A stretch of 64,000 bases of DNA from CAXOVX01 sp964213345 (GCA_964213345.1 CAXOVX010000015.1:62001-126000), one strand, 5' to 3'; counted from the first letter of the stretch, positions 53,019-62,768 are shown. The notes: generated by a model from the sequence alone, not told the origin. Made by a program: numbers and translations.

Positions 53019-53498
53019 TTAAATCTTCACACCACTACCAGTAGATCCGAAGCCACCTTCCCCTCTCTGGGAATTTGGTAATTCTTTAACTATATCCCAT
53101 TTTATTGTAGTGTACCGAGAGATGATTATTTGCGCTATACGCATGCCTCTCTTTATAACAAAATTTTGATTACCTAAATTTATTAATGGCACCAAAATCT
53201 CTCCTCTGTAGTCTGCATCTATCGTACCAGGAGAGTTAACAACTGCAATTCCATGTTTTAATGCTAAACTAGAACGCGAACGAACTTGTGCTTCATGTCC
53301 ATCTGGTAGTGCTATCGCGATACCCGTAGGCACGGCAGTTCGCATAAAAGGCTCCAGCATCAATGTATCTTCCAGTGCCGCTATTAGATCCATACCAGCA
53401 CTATGTGTCGTAGCATAGGCGGGAAGTGGCAATTCTTTAAGATGTGGAAGAGAAATTATTAAAACTGTTGCTGTATGTACAGAATTTGTAATGTTCAT
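53019..53498 (-). CDS. dut: dUTP diphosphatase
   Basis: Dut hydrolyses dUTP to dUMP, keeping uracil out of DNA. From ATG 53498 the protein is 159 residues; a 15-residue upstream extension is open but not family-like. The five trimeric dUTPase motifs are present in order: HSAGMDLIA, RTAVPTGIAI, EAQVRSRSSLALKHGI, GTIDADYRGEI, RGEGGFGSTG. It ends 36 bp before lptB on the same strand. Confidence 0.95.
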   Translation of the reverse strand: MNITNSVHTATVLIISLPHLKELPLPAYATTHSAGMDLIAALEDTLMLEPFMRTAVPTGIAIALPDGHEAQVRSRSSLALKHGIAVVNSPGTIDADYRGEILVPLINLGNQNFVIKRGMRIAQIIISRYTTIKWDIVKELPNSQRGEGGFGSTGSGVKI

Positions 53499-53601
53499 TT
53501 TCCAGTTACCATTGTCAAAACAACTAGTTAGTATCTTTCTCAAGAGTAGCTATCGAAGAAGGATAAGCTATCATCAAGAAAATAAAGCCGAAAAAGGATT
53601 A

Positions 53602-54414
53602 CTATTCCAATATCATAGTAGGACTATTACTACTTTTATTCTTCGTTATTAGTAACATTTTACGCTTTTCAAGCTGTTGACCATCAGTCTCTATATCAAT
53701 TTTCGTATCACTGCCTTTTAGGTCTTTTATGCGAATTAAGTTCTGATATATATCTTTTTGATCCCAATTTATGTTCTTACTCACCTGCTTCATTACTGTG
53801 CCCGCCTTATCCAGCAAAAGCGTAAAAGGTGGGGTATTAACATTGAAGTATGTCATCAACACTCTATCCTTGTCTATAAAAAGTGGTAAGTTATCAAGTT
53901 GCTTTTGTTTATACAACGCTTTCAAAAAATAGGCATTTTTTGAATCTAATGAAAGGGGAACAATTTTGATGTCATCTATTTTATCAAGTTTGAGCTGAGT
54001 TTGCAGTACATTCAGTTTTTCCAAATGGGCAACACATTCTATGCACCAACTAGCCCAAAAATAAACTATAAGCAAATTATCTAAAAATTCATGAAGATGA
54101 TGTACCCTACCTTCATCGTCAAAAAAAGCTAACTCCTCACCATCTATATTGTTTTTTTCCTGATTAAGATAAAAATCTTGAGCATTCATAAATTTTTCGG
54201 TACCAGTCGCTGTTTTCGGAGTAGAGCTATGAGATAACGATGTACCCAGCACATTTTGTATTTTTTCTGTAGCACAAGCATAATTTATGAAATTTATTGA
54301 TTTACGTGTGAAGAATGATATATAAATTACTAAAAACAATAGAATGGACAAACATTTAACTTTTGGTATATATGTTTTTAATAAGTTTTGAAATGATTTT
54401 AACCATTTATTCAT
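53602..54414 (-). CDS. Membrane-anchored thioredoxin-like (TlpA/ResA-type) protein
   Basis: The 270-residue protein has one N-terminal span (CLSILLFLVIYISFF) then a periplasmic thioredoxin-like domain. Key features are LIVYFWASWCIECVAHLEKL with the redox CxxC (Cys-Ile-Glu-Cys), IVPLSLDSKNAYFLKALY and the cis-Pro segment NVNTPPFTLLLDKAGTV. This is the architecture of TlpA/ResA/DsbE-like reductases that serve cytochrome c maturation or periplasmic thiol repair. A Lys/Ser-rich C-terminal tail of about 40 residues is extra. I start it at 54414; the next upstream start (54453) would overlap the divergent gene's start at 54430. Confidence 0.8.
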   Translation of the reverse strand: MNKWLKSFQNLLKTYIPKVKCLSILLFLVIYISFFTRKSINFINYACATEKIQNVLGTSLSHSSTPKTATGTEKFMNAQDFYLNQEKNNIDGEELAFFDDEGRVHHLHEFLDNLLIVYFWASWCIECVAHLEKLNVLQTQLKLDKIDDIKIVPLSLDSKNAYFLKALYKQKQLDNLPLFIDKDRVLMTYFNVNTPPFTLLLDKAGTVMKQVSKNINWDQKDIYQNLIRIKDLKGSDTKIDIETDGQQLEKRKMLLITKNKSSNSPTMILE

Positions 54415-54429
54415 TAATAGGGAAAATAT

Positions 54430-55911
54430 ATGGGCAAACTTAATGTAGTTCATAAAGTCGATTCTAAAAAAATATCAGTATCATCTGATAGCTCTAACTT
54501 AGTTAGTATGCTTTCGCAAGTAGAAAGCATCAACAAGTTGCAATATGGGTATCATCCTGACGATCTTCAAACTTCAGACAAACCAAAGTTAAGCATCTCT
54601 TGGCACAACAAAAGATTGTGTTCTGTTATCATTGACGCGTATAAGGCGCAGATACGTATGTTGGTAAAACGTAACATAATTCCTGGAGGGGAAGGAGCTG
54701 AAATAACATTAGCATTAGACGCAATAAATCAAAGTATCATGCATGAAGAAGCTATGCCACAAACGGAAGATTCGCATAATGTGCATGCAATGATAAAAAA
54801 ATTATTATTTAGCAAAATTGGAACAAAAGCAAAATACTTAAACATACTTTATTCACAGCAAGAGATGTATGTTACAAGTCTGAGATTGTGGCTACGTAAC
54901 GCAATGGATTCCTTAGATCCAGCAATTCAAAATTTACAATCTGCACTAATGGATAAATCAGAAATGCACATAAAGACTATAATGCCAAGTTATGTGCACG
55001 CAAGCATAGGACAACCCACTTCTCTTGGATGCTACCTAATGTCTTATGTTGAAATGTTTGGCAGAGATAGAGCTAGTATTGAAAATGTTAGAAAAAACAC
55101 CAACAGATCCCCCATGGGAGCATACATGGGAGCAGGAACTAGCTTAGAAATAAGCCGAAAAATGATGGCAAGTGGGCTAGGGTTTGATGAGGTTATTGTT
55201 AATACTGTTGATGCCATCAGTGATATGGATTTTGTACTAGGATTTTTGCACATGGCCAGTATCTGTATGATGCACCTCTCAAGACTGGCAGAAGAGTTAT
55301 TAATTTGGCAACACCCTAACAGTGGATTTATTTATTTTTCTAATGCATTCTTATCTGCAGACGATATTTTGAATATGAAATATTATCCAAATGTGTTAGA
55401 GTATGTGCGCAGTAAGAGTGGTGCTGTATACGGCAACTTCATTAACGCACTGACCGTGATGAAATCACTACATTGTGGTATTACGCAAGATGTGGAAGAA
55501 GTACTAGAACCCGTCATTCATTCTTATGATACTTTGTTCAAATGTGTGGGTATAATGGAGGCTGTAGTGGTAGATTTTGGCGTCGATAGAAAGCAAATGA
55601 AGGAAAAATCCCAAGAACCACAAGGCTTTGCCCCAGATATAGTACATTGGTTTTTAAAGAGTACGAATTTAGACTATAATGCAGCTGTTGATGCTACCCG
55701 CAAGATTATAAATTATGCTATAGAGCATGAAAAAAAATTGTCTCTTCTAGAAATACACGAGCTTCAAACTATAGAAAGTAGTGTGAATAGCGATATTTAC
55801 AGTACTCTAATTCCATCAAGAGCAATAACAAGCCGTAGGAGTCAAGGAGGCAGTAACCCAGTGCAAATGCGCAAAGCAGTAAGAGCAGCTAGAAAGAAAT
55901 ACTTAGCGTAG
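54430..55911 (+). CDS. Argininosuccinate-lyase paralogue with degenerate active site (pseudoenzyme candidate)
   Basis: The 493-residue protein aligns by eye with the ArgH at 36.3 kb. Shared segments are TIMPSYVHASIGQP (ArgH TILPGYTHLQKAQP, catalytic His kept as His190), RSPMGAYMGAGTSL, NTVDAISDMDFVLGF, MMHLSRLAEELLIW and YVRSKSGAVYGN. The substrate-binding TGRSRNDQ block is absent. The catalytic GSSLMPxKxNP signature is replaced by SADDILNMKYYPNV (residues 309-322), so lyase activity should be lost. An N-terminal extension of about 50 residues and a basic C-terminal tail ending RKAVRAARKKYLA are extra. Long intact frame and good conservation of the fold suggest a retained non-catalytic role. 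Confidence 0.75.
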   Translation: MGKLNVVHKVDSKKISVSSDSSNLVSMLSQVESINKLQYGYHPDDLQTSDKPKLSISWHNKRLCSVIIDAYKAQIRMLVKRNIIPGGEGAEITLALDAINQSIMHEEAMPQTEDSHNVHAMIKKLLFSKIGTKAKYLNILYSQQEMYVTSLRLWLRNAMDSLDPAIQNLQSALMDKSEMHIKTIMPSYVHASIGQPTSLGCYLMSYVEMFGRDRASIENVRKNTNRSPMGAYMGAGTSLEISRKMMASGLGFDEVIVNTVDAISDMDFVLGFLHMASICMMHLSRLAEELLIWQHPNSGFIYFSNAFLSADDILNMKYYPNVLEYVRSKSGAVYGNFINALTVMKSLHCGITQDVEEVLEPVIHSYDTLFKCVGIMEAVVVDFGVDRKQMKEKSQEPQGFAPDIVHWFLKSTNLDYNAAVDATRKIINYAIEHEKKLSLLEIHELQTIESSVNSDIYSTLIPSRAITSRRSQGGSNPVQMRKAVRAARKKYLA

Positions 55912-55961
55912 AGAATCCTTGAAAAAGCTAAAATTTTATTATTTAAATTTTAAACATTATA

Positions 55962-56750
55962 ATGCTGAAGGTATATCATTATTCTCTATGCCCATTTTCC
56001 CGCATGCTGCGTATTGTTCTGAAAGAAAAAGGATTGGATTTTGTTTTACACTCTGAGAATTTTTGGGAAAGGAATGATGATTTTTTGTTATTGAATCCCG
56101 CTGGTACTTTGCCGGTGATAGTTATAGATGAGGAAATTAAAAATGCCACAGAAATTGGGCCAATAGGGCAAGAACTGGCACAGGACCAAAGCATACAGAA
56201 CACACGCAAAGATCAAAGTGCCCAAAAAAAAGGGGGACGATTATCAGAAAAGTCTGTTGTCATACGTGGTATGTATGCAATAACTGAATATTTAGAAGAG
56301 GTATATGGCCATATATTCATAAAAGAAGAAACAGCAGAAAAGAAGAGCCACATCAGGTACTTGGTAGACTGGTTCAATAACAAATTTTACACTGAAGTCA
56401 CACGATATATTCTCTTTGAAAAGATCATAAGGACTGTCACCAGAAACGGAGCTCCTAACTCTCTTGCCATCAGAGCCGCTAAAAAAAATATAGCTTACCA
56501 CCTAAACTATGTAGAATATCTTTTGGGCGACAATGCTTATTTGTGTAGTGAAAGCCCCACATTAGCCGATTATGCTGCAGCAGCTCAATTATCAACTCTT
56601 GATTTTGTAGGAGATGTACCATGGGAGCGCAATCCAAAAGCAAAAAATTGGTATGCGCTGATAAAGTCTCGCCCTAGTTTTAAACCTATTTTATTAGATG
56701 AAATCGCTGGCATTACCGTGCCTGCTTGCTATGCAGACCCCGATTTTTAG
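55962..56750 (+). CDS. Glutathione S-transferase family protein
   Basis: The 262-residue protein has an N-terminal thioredoxin-like domain (MLKVYHYSLCPFSRMLRIVLKEKG, with the CPFS redox-like motif; NPAGTLPVIVIDE with the cis-Pro). An all-helical C-terminal domain carries the family helix TLADYAAAAQLSTLDFVGD. Between the cis-Pro strand and the (usual) SxAI segment (here GMYAITEYLEE) about 35 polar residues are inserted (about 65-103), unusual for GSTs. Glutathione use is inferred. It follows the ArgH-like gene by 50 bp. Its TAG stop abuts an IS5-type insertion. Confidence 0.87.
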   Translation: MLKVYHYSLCPFSRMLRIVLKEKGLDFVLHSENFWERNDDFLLLNPAGTLPVIVIDEEIKNATEIGPIGQELAQDQSIQNTRKDQSAQKKGGRLSEKSVVIRGMYAITEYLEEVYGHIFIKEETAEKKSHIRYLVDWFNNKFYTEVTRYILFEKIIRTVTRNGAPNSLAIRAAKKNIAYHLNYVEYLLGDNAYLCSESPTLADYAAAAQLSTLDFVGDVPWERNPKAKNWYALIKSRPSFKPILLDEIAGITVPACYADPDF

Positions 56751-57504
56751 GTAGAGTTGACATTTATTTTAGCCGTAAATAGATGCCTGAAAGAAAGAGG
56801 AAAGCAAGATAAGCAACATCCAGCTTATCGTATCTTGTAGCGACCCTTCTAAAATTCTTTATTTTGTTGAACATACGCTCAATGAAGTTGCGTTCTTTAT
56901 ATAATTCTACATCGTATTTTCTTGGATCGTTGCGCATAGCACGAGGCGGTATACAGCTTCTGCTCCCACTTTTATTGCCATAGCCTTTATCAGCTATCAA
57001 AGCCCCCATTCTCTCACCTTCTATAAGATCCAGTGCTTTTGTATAATCGGACCTTTGACCAGCAGTAACGGGCTGCCGCATGAAGCTTTGTTGCAAAACC
57101 TCCTTTAGACCCTTCCTAGCCCTTGTTCTTACATACCAGTTCCCATACTCTTCTCGCACCAGCTGCATGCTGATGGGGCCTTATCATTGTCCTCATCCAC
57201 AGCAAGAGTGTTAAATATCATTTCCCAAACGCCAGCCTTAGCCCACCTCATGAACCTTTTGGACCGTAGAACATTTCCCATATCCTATTGGCAACGCTCT
57301 CCACGGAGCACAGATCCTAGAAATCCACATAACTGCACTGATAAAACCTCTATTGTCCCTCTACGATCTCTATCACATGCCTTACCAGCTAAACTCCCTT
57401 CAATCACCTGCTATTGGTCATCCCTTAAATCGTATAGCATACACTCCTATACATCGATTCTAGATACACTATTATGGCATCAAAATCCTAAATGTCGACA
57501 CTAC
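56751..57504 (-). mobile_element. IS5-superfamily insertion sequence, second decayed copy
   Basis: The 754-bp element has ends GTAGAGTTGACATTTA and (inverted) TAAATGTCGACACTAC, the same as the copy at 50.8 kb. Flanks are TTAG on the left and CTAG on the right, consistent with an eroded CTAG duplication. Transposase pieces on the minus strand are shorter. The C-terminal half is open from 57168 (TAGQRSDYTKALDLIEG, LIADKGYG, RNFIERMFNKIKNFRRVATR) and gives the intact version of the ending that is frameshifted in the other copy. The N-terminal half is broken. Confidence 0.85.
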
Positions 57505-57515
57505 CTAGCTTTTTG

Positions 57516-58574
57516 TCACTTTTTTAATTTTGCTTGAGCTATTTTATCAATAGTAACCTCTGCCTCTTGATCCTGCTTGATATGCATTTTGCTACGTGGA
57601 TGACATTGTTGATAAACTTTTAACAATGTAGCAGATTCTACTTTAGTGTATAGCTGCGTTGCTGCTAGGCTATCATGCCCCAATGCTTCTTGTATCGTTC
57701 TAAGATCAGCCCCCTCACCCAGTAGATGGGTAGCAAAGCTATGTCTAAAAATATGAGGCGAGGTGTAAGACGGTAACCCCAATGTGTTTTTTAATAACCT
57801 TATTTTTGCTCTAAATACATCAGGATTAAGTCTTTTTCCACGTATTCCAACGAATAAATAATTTTTATCTAAATCATATGGACATCGCTGAACGTAAGCG
57901 CTGATTGTTTCATATACAACAGGCAGTATCGGTAATACACGCTCTTTATTACCCTTTCCATTGACTGTTATATATTGATTTACACCTACACTATCAACTA
58001 CGCAATTGTTGCTAAAGCTTTGTTTTTTTATAGCCAAAACTTCCCCTATGCGTAATCCACATCCATACAATAGTAATAATATTGCAGTATCCCTTAATCC
58101 TACCCAATCTTCTTCAGATACTGTATTTATCATTCTTGTAGCGTCTATAGCATCATCCTGTGATAATGCTTTTGGTAATGCTCTGTTCAATCTACCAACT
58201 TTTATGGCTAAGATTGATTGATTCACTACATCATGATGACGTTGCAAGTAACGAAAAAAATTTCGCAACACAGACAAAGACCTGGCATTTGACACTGCCA
58301 TCACACCGCTTTGTTTACGAAAAGATAGCCAGGCCCTAAAATCTTGTATTGTCAAACTTTTTATTAAATCAAAACTTATTCTTGTCTGAAAGTGAGTGTT
58401 AGTAAAACGCAAAAAATACAGCAAATCTGTACGATATGCAGTTATAGTGTGGAGGGAGTAATGCTTTTGCGTAAATAAGTAATGCAACCAGTCCACCACT
58501 CCTTCCTTTACTTCCGTATCGATGCACCCACTTCCCTGCATTTCCAGCATAATCTTGATAATGTTGCTTGCCAT
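57516..58574 (-). CDS. xerC: Tyrosine recombinase XerC
   Basis: XerC acts with XerD at dif to resolve chromosome dimers. The 352-residue protein has an N-terminal SAM-like core-binding domain (HSLHT-like SLHTITAYRTDLLYF) and a catalytic domain with Arg175 (GCGLRIGEVL), Lys207 (VNGKGNKERVLPI), His274 and Arg277 (PHIFRHSFATHLL), His300 (EALGHDSLAATQLYT) and nucleophile Tyr309. The HPRSK end is typical of XerC rather than XerD. A tail of about 25 residues is extra. Its stop is 11 bp from the IS5-type copy, which did not disrupt it. Confidence 0.92.
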   Translation of the reverse strand: MASNIIKIMLEMQGSGCIDTEVKEGVVDWLHYLFTQKHYSLHTITAYRTDLLYFLRFTNTHFQTRISFDLIKSLTIQDFRAWLSFRKQSGVMAVSNARSLSVLRNFFRYLQRHHDVVNQSILAIKVGRLNRALPKALSQDDAIDATRMINTVSEEDWVGLRDTAILLLLYGCGLRIGEVLAIKKQSFSNNCVVDSVGVNQYITVNGKGNKERVLPILPVVYETISAYVQRCPYDLDKNYLFVGIRGKRLNPDVFRAKIRLLKNTLGLPSYTSPHIFRHSFATHLLGEGADLRTIQEALGHDSLAATQLYTKVESATLLKVYQQCHPRSKMHIKQDQEAEVTIDKIAQAKLKK

Positions 58575-58704
58575 ATTTACCGAGCACTAGTGCACCAAAA
58601 ACTATCCTATGACGCTCTTATACCAAATCTCTCTAAAAATGATACAAAGCAATTTAGCAGAATGCATGATATTCTACATTTTGACAAAATTCCAGTAACT
58701 CTCC

Positions 58705-60033
58705 CTATTTATATTGAATACTTTGGCGTAACCTAAATACTCCTAGTAAATTTATCATCATTAAGCACCCTCCTGAAACACTCATCAATAACATAACATT
58801 TTTCTGGTCATAAAAAGTACACATAATAAACGCAAAAACCGCGTAAAACATGTATATTAAACGGCCATATTTTGGATGCAAAAACTTAGCACTTTTCTGC
58901 CCAACTACTAAATATCCAATAATTGTGGTGAATCCCGCAATAAAAAACAAAATAAGCATGTATACATCTAGATATCGACTAGGTATATAATTTGCGAGGG
59001 CTGTACCTACATATTCTGAAGGTTGTAGAGTTGTGGTAGTCCACAGTCCAGTGAGTAAAACTATGAGCGCGGTAATAGTACATATTGTGGTATCACTAAA
59101 TAAGGCAAAGACCGCTAATCTAGCCTGTTTTTCTGGATGTTTTGTGCGCGTTTCACTCTGCACTATAGAATCGTATCCTATACCTATATCACCGGAATAC
59201 ACTGCTCTCGATACTCCGTAATGAGCTGCTGTAATCATGGTACTGCCAGCAAATCCACCCAATGCAGCATGTCCTGTAAAAGCGGAAGAAAATACCAATT
59301 TGAGCATCCCAGGCAGTTCTCCGGCATGATCAAAAACAACCCACAGGCCAATTATGATATATGATATCATAAAGGGGGGCATCAAAGCAGAACATATAGC
59401 AGCCAACCTTTTTACTCCTCCTAGAGTGCTCATTAATACCAGTGCCAGTAATACTACTACTGCTAAGTGTCTTTTGATATGCATAGTAGCAACAAAAGTA
59501 TCAGTAAGTATCAAAAATTGAGAAACTTCCGCTCCATAAATACACAATAATACGCATACAACAATTGGCAGAAACTTCGTTATAACCATAGATGGGAAAG
59601 CCGCTTGTAAATAGTACATAGGGCCACCATCATAACCATTTTGCGACGCTACCCTATATTTAATCCCCAGATAAATTTCAGAATATTTTATTATCATCCC
59701 CATAAAAGACGCAAGCCACATCCATACTAAGCTTCCCGGCCCCCCTATAGTAACGGTTGTCACAACGGCCACTAAGTTACCAAGTCCAATCATTCCACCT
59801 ATCGAGGCAAAATAGAGTTTAATGGGATTGACTCCAGGATGTCGACTATCTGCAGATTGAATTAGGTCTTTAATATGAATCCTAGTACGGAACAATACTT
59901 TGATTTGCAGAAAACGTGAACGGATAGTCAAATAAACTCCAATAGCCACCATCATTATTACCCCCACATACCCCCATATAACATTATCAAGGAATTGTAG
60001 TACAGTAAAAAAACATTGCATAAAAAACCCCAA
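58705..60033 (-). CDS. Sodium:alanine symporter family protein
   Basis: AGCS-family proteins import alanine or glycine with Na+. The 442-residue membrane protein has about ten hydrophobic spans. The family signature is clear: IGLGNLVAVVTTVTIGGPGSLVWMW, the segment KYSEIYLGIKYR, DGGPMYYLQAAFP, the AGSTMITAAHYGVSRAVYSGDIGIGYDSI block, and a late GYLVVGQKSAKFLHP. It suggests reliance on host-derived small amino acids. The first two Met codons are 4 residues apart; either may be the start. Confidence 0.9.
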   Translation of the reverse strand: MGFFMQCFFTVLQFLDNVIWGYVGVIMMVAIGVYLTIRSRFLQIKVLFRTRIHIKDLIQSADSRHPGVNPIKLYFASIGGMIGLGNLVAVVTTVTIGGPGSLVWMWLASFMGMIIKYSEIYLGIKYRVASQNGYDGGPMYYLQAAFPSMVITKFLPIVVCVLLCIYGAEVSQFLILTDTFVATMHIKRHLAVVVLLALVLMSTLGGVKRLAAICSALMPPFMISYIIIGLWVVFDHAGELPGMLKLVFSSAFTGHAALGGFAGSTMITAAHYGVSRAVYSGDIGIGYDSIVQSETRTKHPEKQARLAVFALFSDTTICTITALIVLLTGLWTTTTLQPSEYVGTALANYIPSRYLDVYMLILFFIAGFTTIIGYLVVGQKSAKFLHPKYGRLIYMFYAVFAFIMCTFYDQKNVMLLMSVSGGCLMMINLLGVFRLRQSIQYK

Positions 60034-60089
60034 AATTCACCTCACTCATAATCAAGCTGTTTCGACATCCAGTATCTCCCAGTAAAACA

Positions 60090-60368
60090 TTACTCTAAAT
60101 CTACTGGAAATTTATCTACAAAAACTTCACGTTCAGGACCGAGTAAAAACATATAAATGTTACTTTTGTTTCGTATCAGTACGATCCTTCGCTTATTATC
60201 TATGTATCTTGATTCTACTACATCTAGAACATTGTTTTTTGCTAGACTTCTCCCACTACACAATAATTTGCGCTTCATTATATAATGCGACACCACTGCT
60301 AATGTACTAATTATCCCTAATACTAATAATAGGGCTAATACTGCCTTCAAATACAAATACGCATCCAT
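60090..60368 (-). CDS. fliO: FliO-like flagellar biosynthesis protein (putative)
   Basis: FliO is a small membrane protein that helps assemble the flagellar export gate. The 92-residue protein has one N-terminal span (VLALLLVLGIISTLAVVSHY) followed by a basic stretch and the small beta domain NVLDVVESRYIDNKRRIVLI then NKSNIYMFLLGPEREVFVDKF. This matches the FliO pattern (D-x-(K/R)RRLVL(V/I)R...LLLGP). It lies 24 bp upstream of glmM and is probably co-transcribed. No fliP or fliQ is adjacent. Small size limits confidence. Confidence 0.6.
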   Translation of the reverse strand: MDAYLYLKAVLALLLVLGIISTLAVVSHYIMKRKLLCSGRSLAKNNVLDVVESRYIDNKRRIVLIRNKSNIYMFLLGPEREVFVDKFPVDLE

Positions 60369-60391
60369 AATATATATTAAAACAAAGACCG

Positions 60392-61756
60392 CTATGTCAA
60401 GCGCTCTAACTCTTTTTTTATACTTACAGCAACTTCTTTAATTTCTCTCAAATCTTTGCCCTCAACCATAATTCTAATCGTAGTTTCAGTACCAGACTTA
60501 CGCACTAATATCTTCAAATGTTTATTTTCTGACTTAATTTTTTCTATATTTTCATTAATAGACGCCTGTTCCAATGGGTTAGCAGATTTGAATTTTACAT
60601 TAATGCTAATTTGAGGTGTAAGTGGAAACAGGTTAAATAGCTCACTAGCCTTTTTTTGTTGCATTCTTAAAGCAGCCAATATGTGTAATCCTGCCAATAT
60701 ACCATCGCCTGTAGTACTATAATCACTCAATATTATATGTCCAGACTGTTCACCACCAAGGTTATAACCGTGTTTACGCATTTCAGCTGCCACGTATCTA
60801 TCTCCAATGCGAGTTGTTAACACGCGCATTTTCTGACTCTCCATATATTCTTTTAACGCTCCATTTGACATGTGTGTTACTACTATTCCATCACCTTTTA
60901 ACAATTTTGCATCTCTCAAGTATAATGCAATCAACGCAATAATATGATCTCCTGATATTATATTACCAAATTCATCACATATCAAGATGCGATCACCGTC
61001 TCCATCAAAAGCAAGGCCTATGTCAGCTCTCGTTTCCACAACCTTTGCAGCCAACGCACCATGACAAGTGGTGCCACAATTTTCATTGATATTAAAACCA
61101 GTAGGGTCACATCCAACCGTAATCACCTCTGCACCCAATTCCCACATTATAGTAGGTGCTATCTTGTAAGTAGCGCCATTAGCACAGTCAATAACTATCC
61201 TTAATCCTGACAACGTGTAGTTTTTCGGAAAGGAACTTTTCATATATTCTATGTATCGACCAGGAGCATCCTCTAGTCGCATTACTCTACCCAATTTCTC
61301 GGGCGTAGCCAAAAAATTTTCAAAACTGACATGATGCACACTTTCATGATTGCATAAGATTAAATTCTGTATCGCGCTTTCACACTCATCAGAAATTTTG
61401 AACCCAAATTGATCGAACAGCTTCAAACCATTGTCATGATATGGATTATGCGATGCTGTAACCATAATCCCTAAATCAGCTCTAAGAGACTTTATAAGCA
61501 TAGAAACAGCAGGAGTCGGCATAGGCCCAACTAACGTTACATCTACTCCAACTGCTACTAACCCCGCAGTCAATGCTGGTTCGATCAAGTACCCCGATAA
61601 TCTAGTATCTTTAGCTATAATTGCTCTATTCCTGCTCTGCTGCCTTTCCTTATTTTGCAAATACACGCCAGCAGCCATACCAAACCTCAGAGCTATCTCA
61701 GCTGTCATCGGATAATGATTTACAGTTCCCCTTATGCCATCAGTGCCAAACAGCAT
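60392..61756 (-). CDS. glmM: Phosphoglucosamine mutase
   Basis: GlmM converts glucosamine-6-phosphate to glucosamine-1-phosphate for UDP-GlcNAc. From ATG 61756 the protein starts MLFGTDGIRGTVNHYPM, the family N-terminus; a GTG four codons earlier is less likely. The phosphoserine is Ser102 (VTASHNPYHDNGLKLF). The metal loop is FDGDGDRILICDE, the sugar-binding GGEQSGHIIL, and the phosphate-binding loop RKSGTETTIRIMVEG near the C-terminus. It forms the second step after GlmS (32.5 kb). Confidence 0.95.
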   Translation of the reverse strand: MLFGTDGIRGTVNHYPMTAEIALRFGMAAGVYLQNKERQQSRNRAIIAKDTRLSGYLIEPALTAGLVAVGVDVTLVGPMPTPAVSMLIKSLRADLGIMVTASHNPYHDNGLKLFDQFGFKISDECESAIQNLILCNHESVHHVSFENFLATPEKLGRVMRLEDAPGRYIEYMKSSFPKNYTLSGLRIVIDCANGATYKIAPTIMWELGAEVITVGCDPTGFNINENCGTTCHGALAAKVVETRADIGLAFDGDGDRILICDEFGNIISGDHIIALIALYLRDAKLLKGDGIVVTHMSNGALKEYMESQKMRVLTTRIGDRYVAAEMRKHGYNLGGEQSGHIILSDYSTTGDGILAGLHILAALRMQQKKASELFNLFPLTPQISINVKFKSANPLEQASINENIEKIKSENKHLKILVRKSGTETTIRIMVEGKDLREIKEVAVSIKKELERLT

Positions 61757-61811
61757 TTTACACAACACCTTGCTTTTTGATTTATGGACTCTGCTCTTTA
61801 CAGTTGATTTT

Positions 61812-62768
61812 TTAAAATGTCAATACTACCGAAGTCTTCACTTGTCTTTTCTCCACTGCACCAAATGCCTCTTCTAACTGGGCAAACTTATATTCTTTAT
61901 AAGAAACTTGCAGCATTTTTTGCATTAGCATATCAAATATTTCAGCAGCAGTAAGTATTATCTCACTACGTATTGACTTATAATCAAATACAGACGGAAT
62001 TGTCAAGAATAGCGATTTTCTTCCTAGCACATTTAGATCGAAATTACCAACATACCCAGTACTACAGCCATAACTTACCATTACTCCAAACGTAACCAAA
62101 GATGCAAGTGAAGCACCAAAAGTCAACCTACCCAAATTATCATAAACTACGTGTACACCACTGTTATTAGTAGCCTGCATCACTTCTTTCGCTAAAGAAG
62201 GAGAACTATAATGAAGTATGTCACTGCATCCTATACCAGCTAGCACTTTTTCTTCCTCGTCCTTGATAGTCCCCAAAACTCGTGCTCCTCTATGCTCTGC
62301 AAACTGCGCTACTATCTGGCCCGTACTAACAGCTACATCGTGAACCAGTGCCAAAGTTCCCGATCTAACTACAAATGTTTTTGTAGTAATGGCGTGAGCA
62401 ATAAACCCCTTAAACAATGACGCTACAACTAACTTTGGATCTATATTTACCGGCACTTTAACTAAATATTCTTGTGATATGCACCTGTATTCACAATAAG
62501 CTCCGGGAGGCCCGCCAGCATATGCCACTCTATCTCCTATCCGAAATCCGTCTACACCCTCACCTATAGCTTCTACAACTCCACATCCTTCATACCCGAG
62601 TATACTAGGGCCTTTGGGATTGTTTTTATCTAATACGTCTATATCATTGATACCTACGGCAAGTTGCTTAATAAGTACATCACCACCCTTAGGTGAGCTA
62701 TCAGCCCTATCTTCAAATTGGAATCTCACCGGAGCAGTTGCTCTACTTAGTATCGCTATTTTACCCAT
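61812..62768 (-). CDS. Quinone oxidoreductase-type medium-chain dehydrogenase/reductase
   Basis: The 318-residue protein matches the zinc-free quinone oxidoreductase branch of the MDR superfamily, which reduces quinones or enones with NADPH. Visible parts are DVLIKQLAVGINDIDVLDKN, ILGYEGCGVVEAIGEGVDGFRIGDRVAYAGGPPGAY, and the Rossmann region, where a normally Gly-rich loop reads ALVHDVAVSTGQIVAQFAEHRGARVLGT. VVYDNLGRLTFGASLASL follows. No zinc-ligand cysteines are present. The second Gly of the usual AAGGVG loop is altered, which may affect cofactor use. Physiological substrate unknown. Confidence 0.85.
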   Translation of the reverse strand: MGKIAILSRATAPVRFQFEDRADSSPKGGDVLIKQLAVGINDIDVLDKNNPKGPSILGYEGCGVVEAIGEGVDGFRIGDRVAYAGGPPGAYCEYRCISQEYLVKVPVNIDPKLVVASLFKGFIAHAITTKTFVVRSGTLALVHDVAVSTGQIVAQFAEHRGARVLGTIKDEEEKVLAGIGCSDILHYSSPSLAKEVMQATNNSGVHVVYDNLGRLTFGASLASLVTFGVMVSYGCSTGYVGNFDLNVLGRKSLFLTIPSVFDYKSIRSEIILTAAEIFDMLMQKMLQVSYKEYKFAQLEEAFGAVEKRQVKTSVVLTF

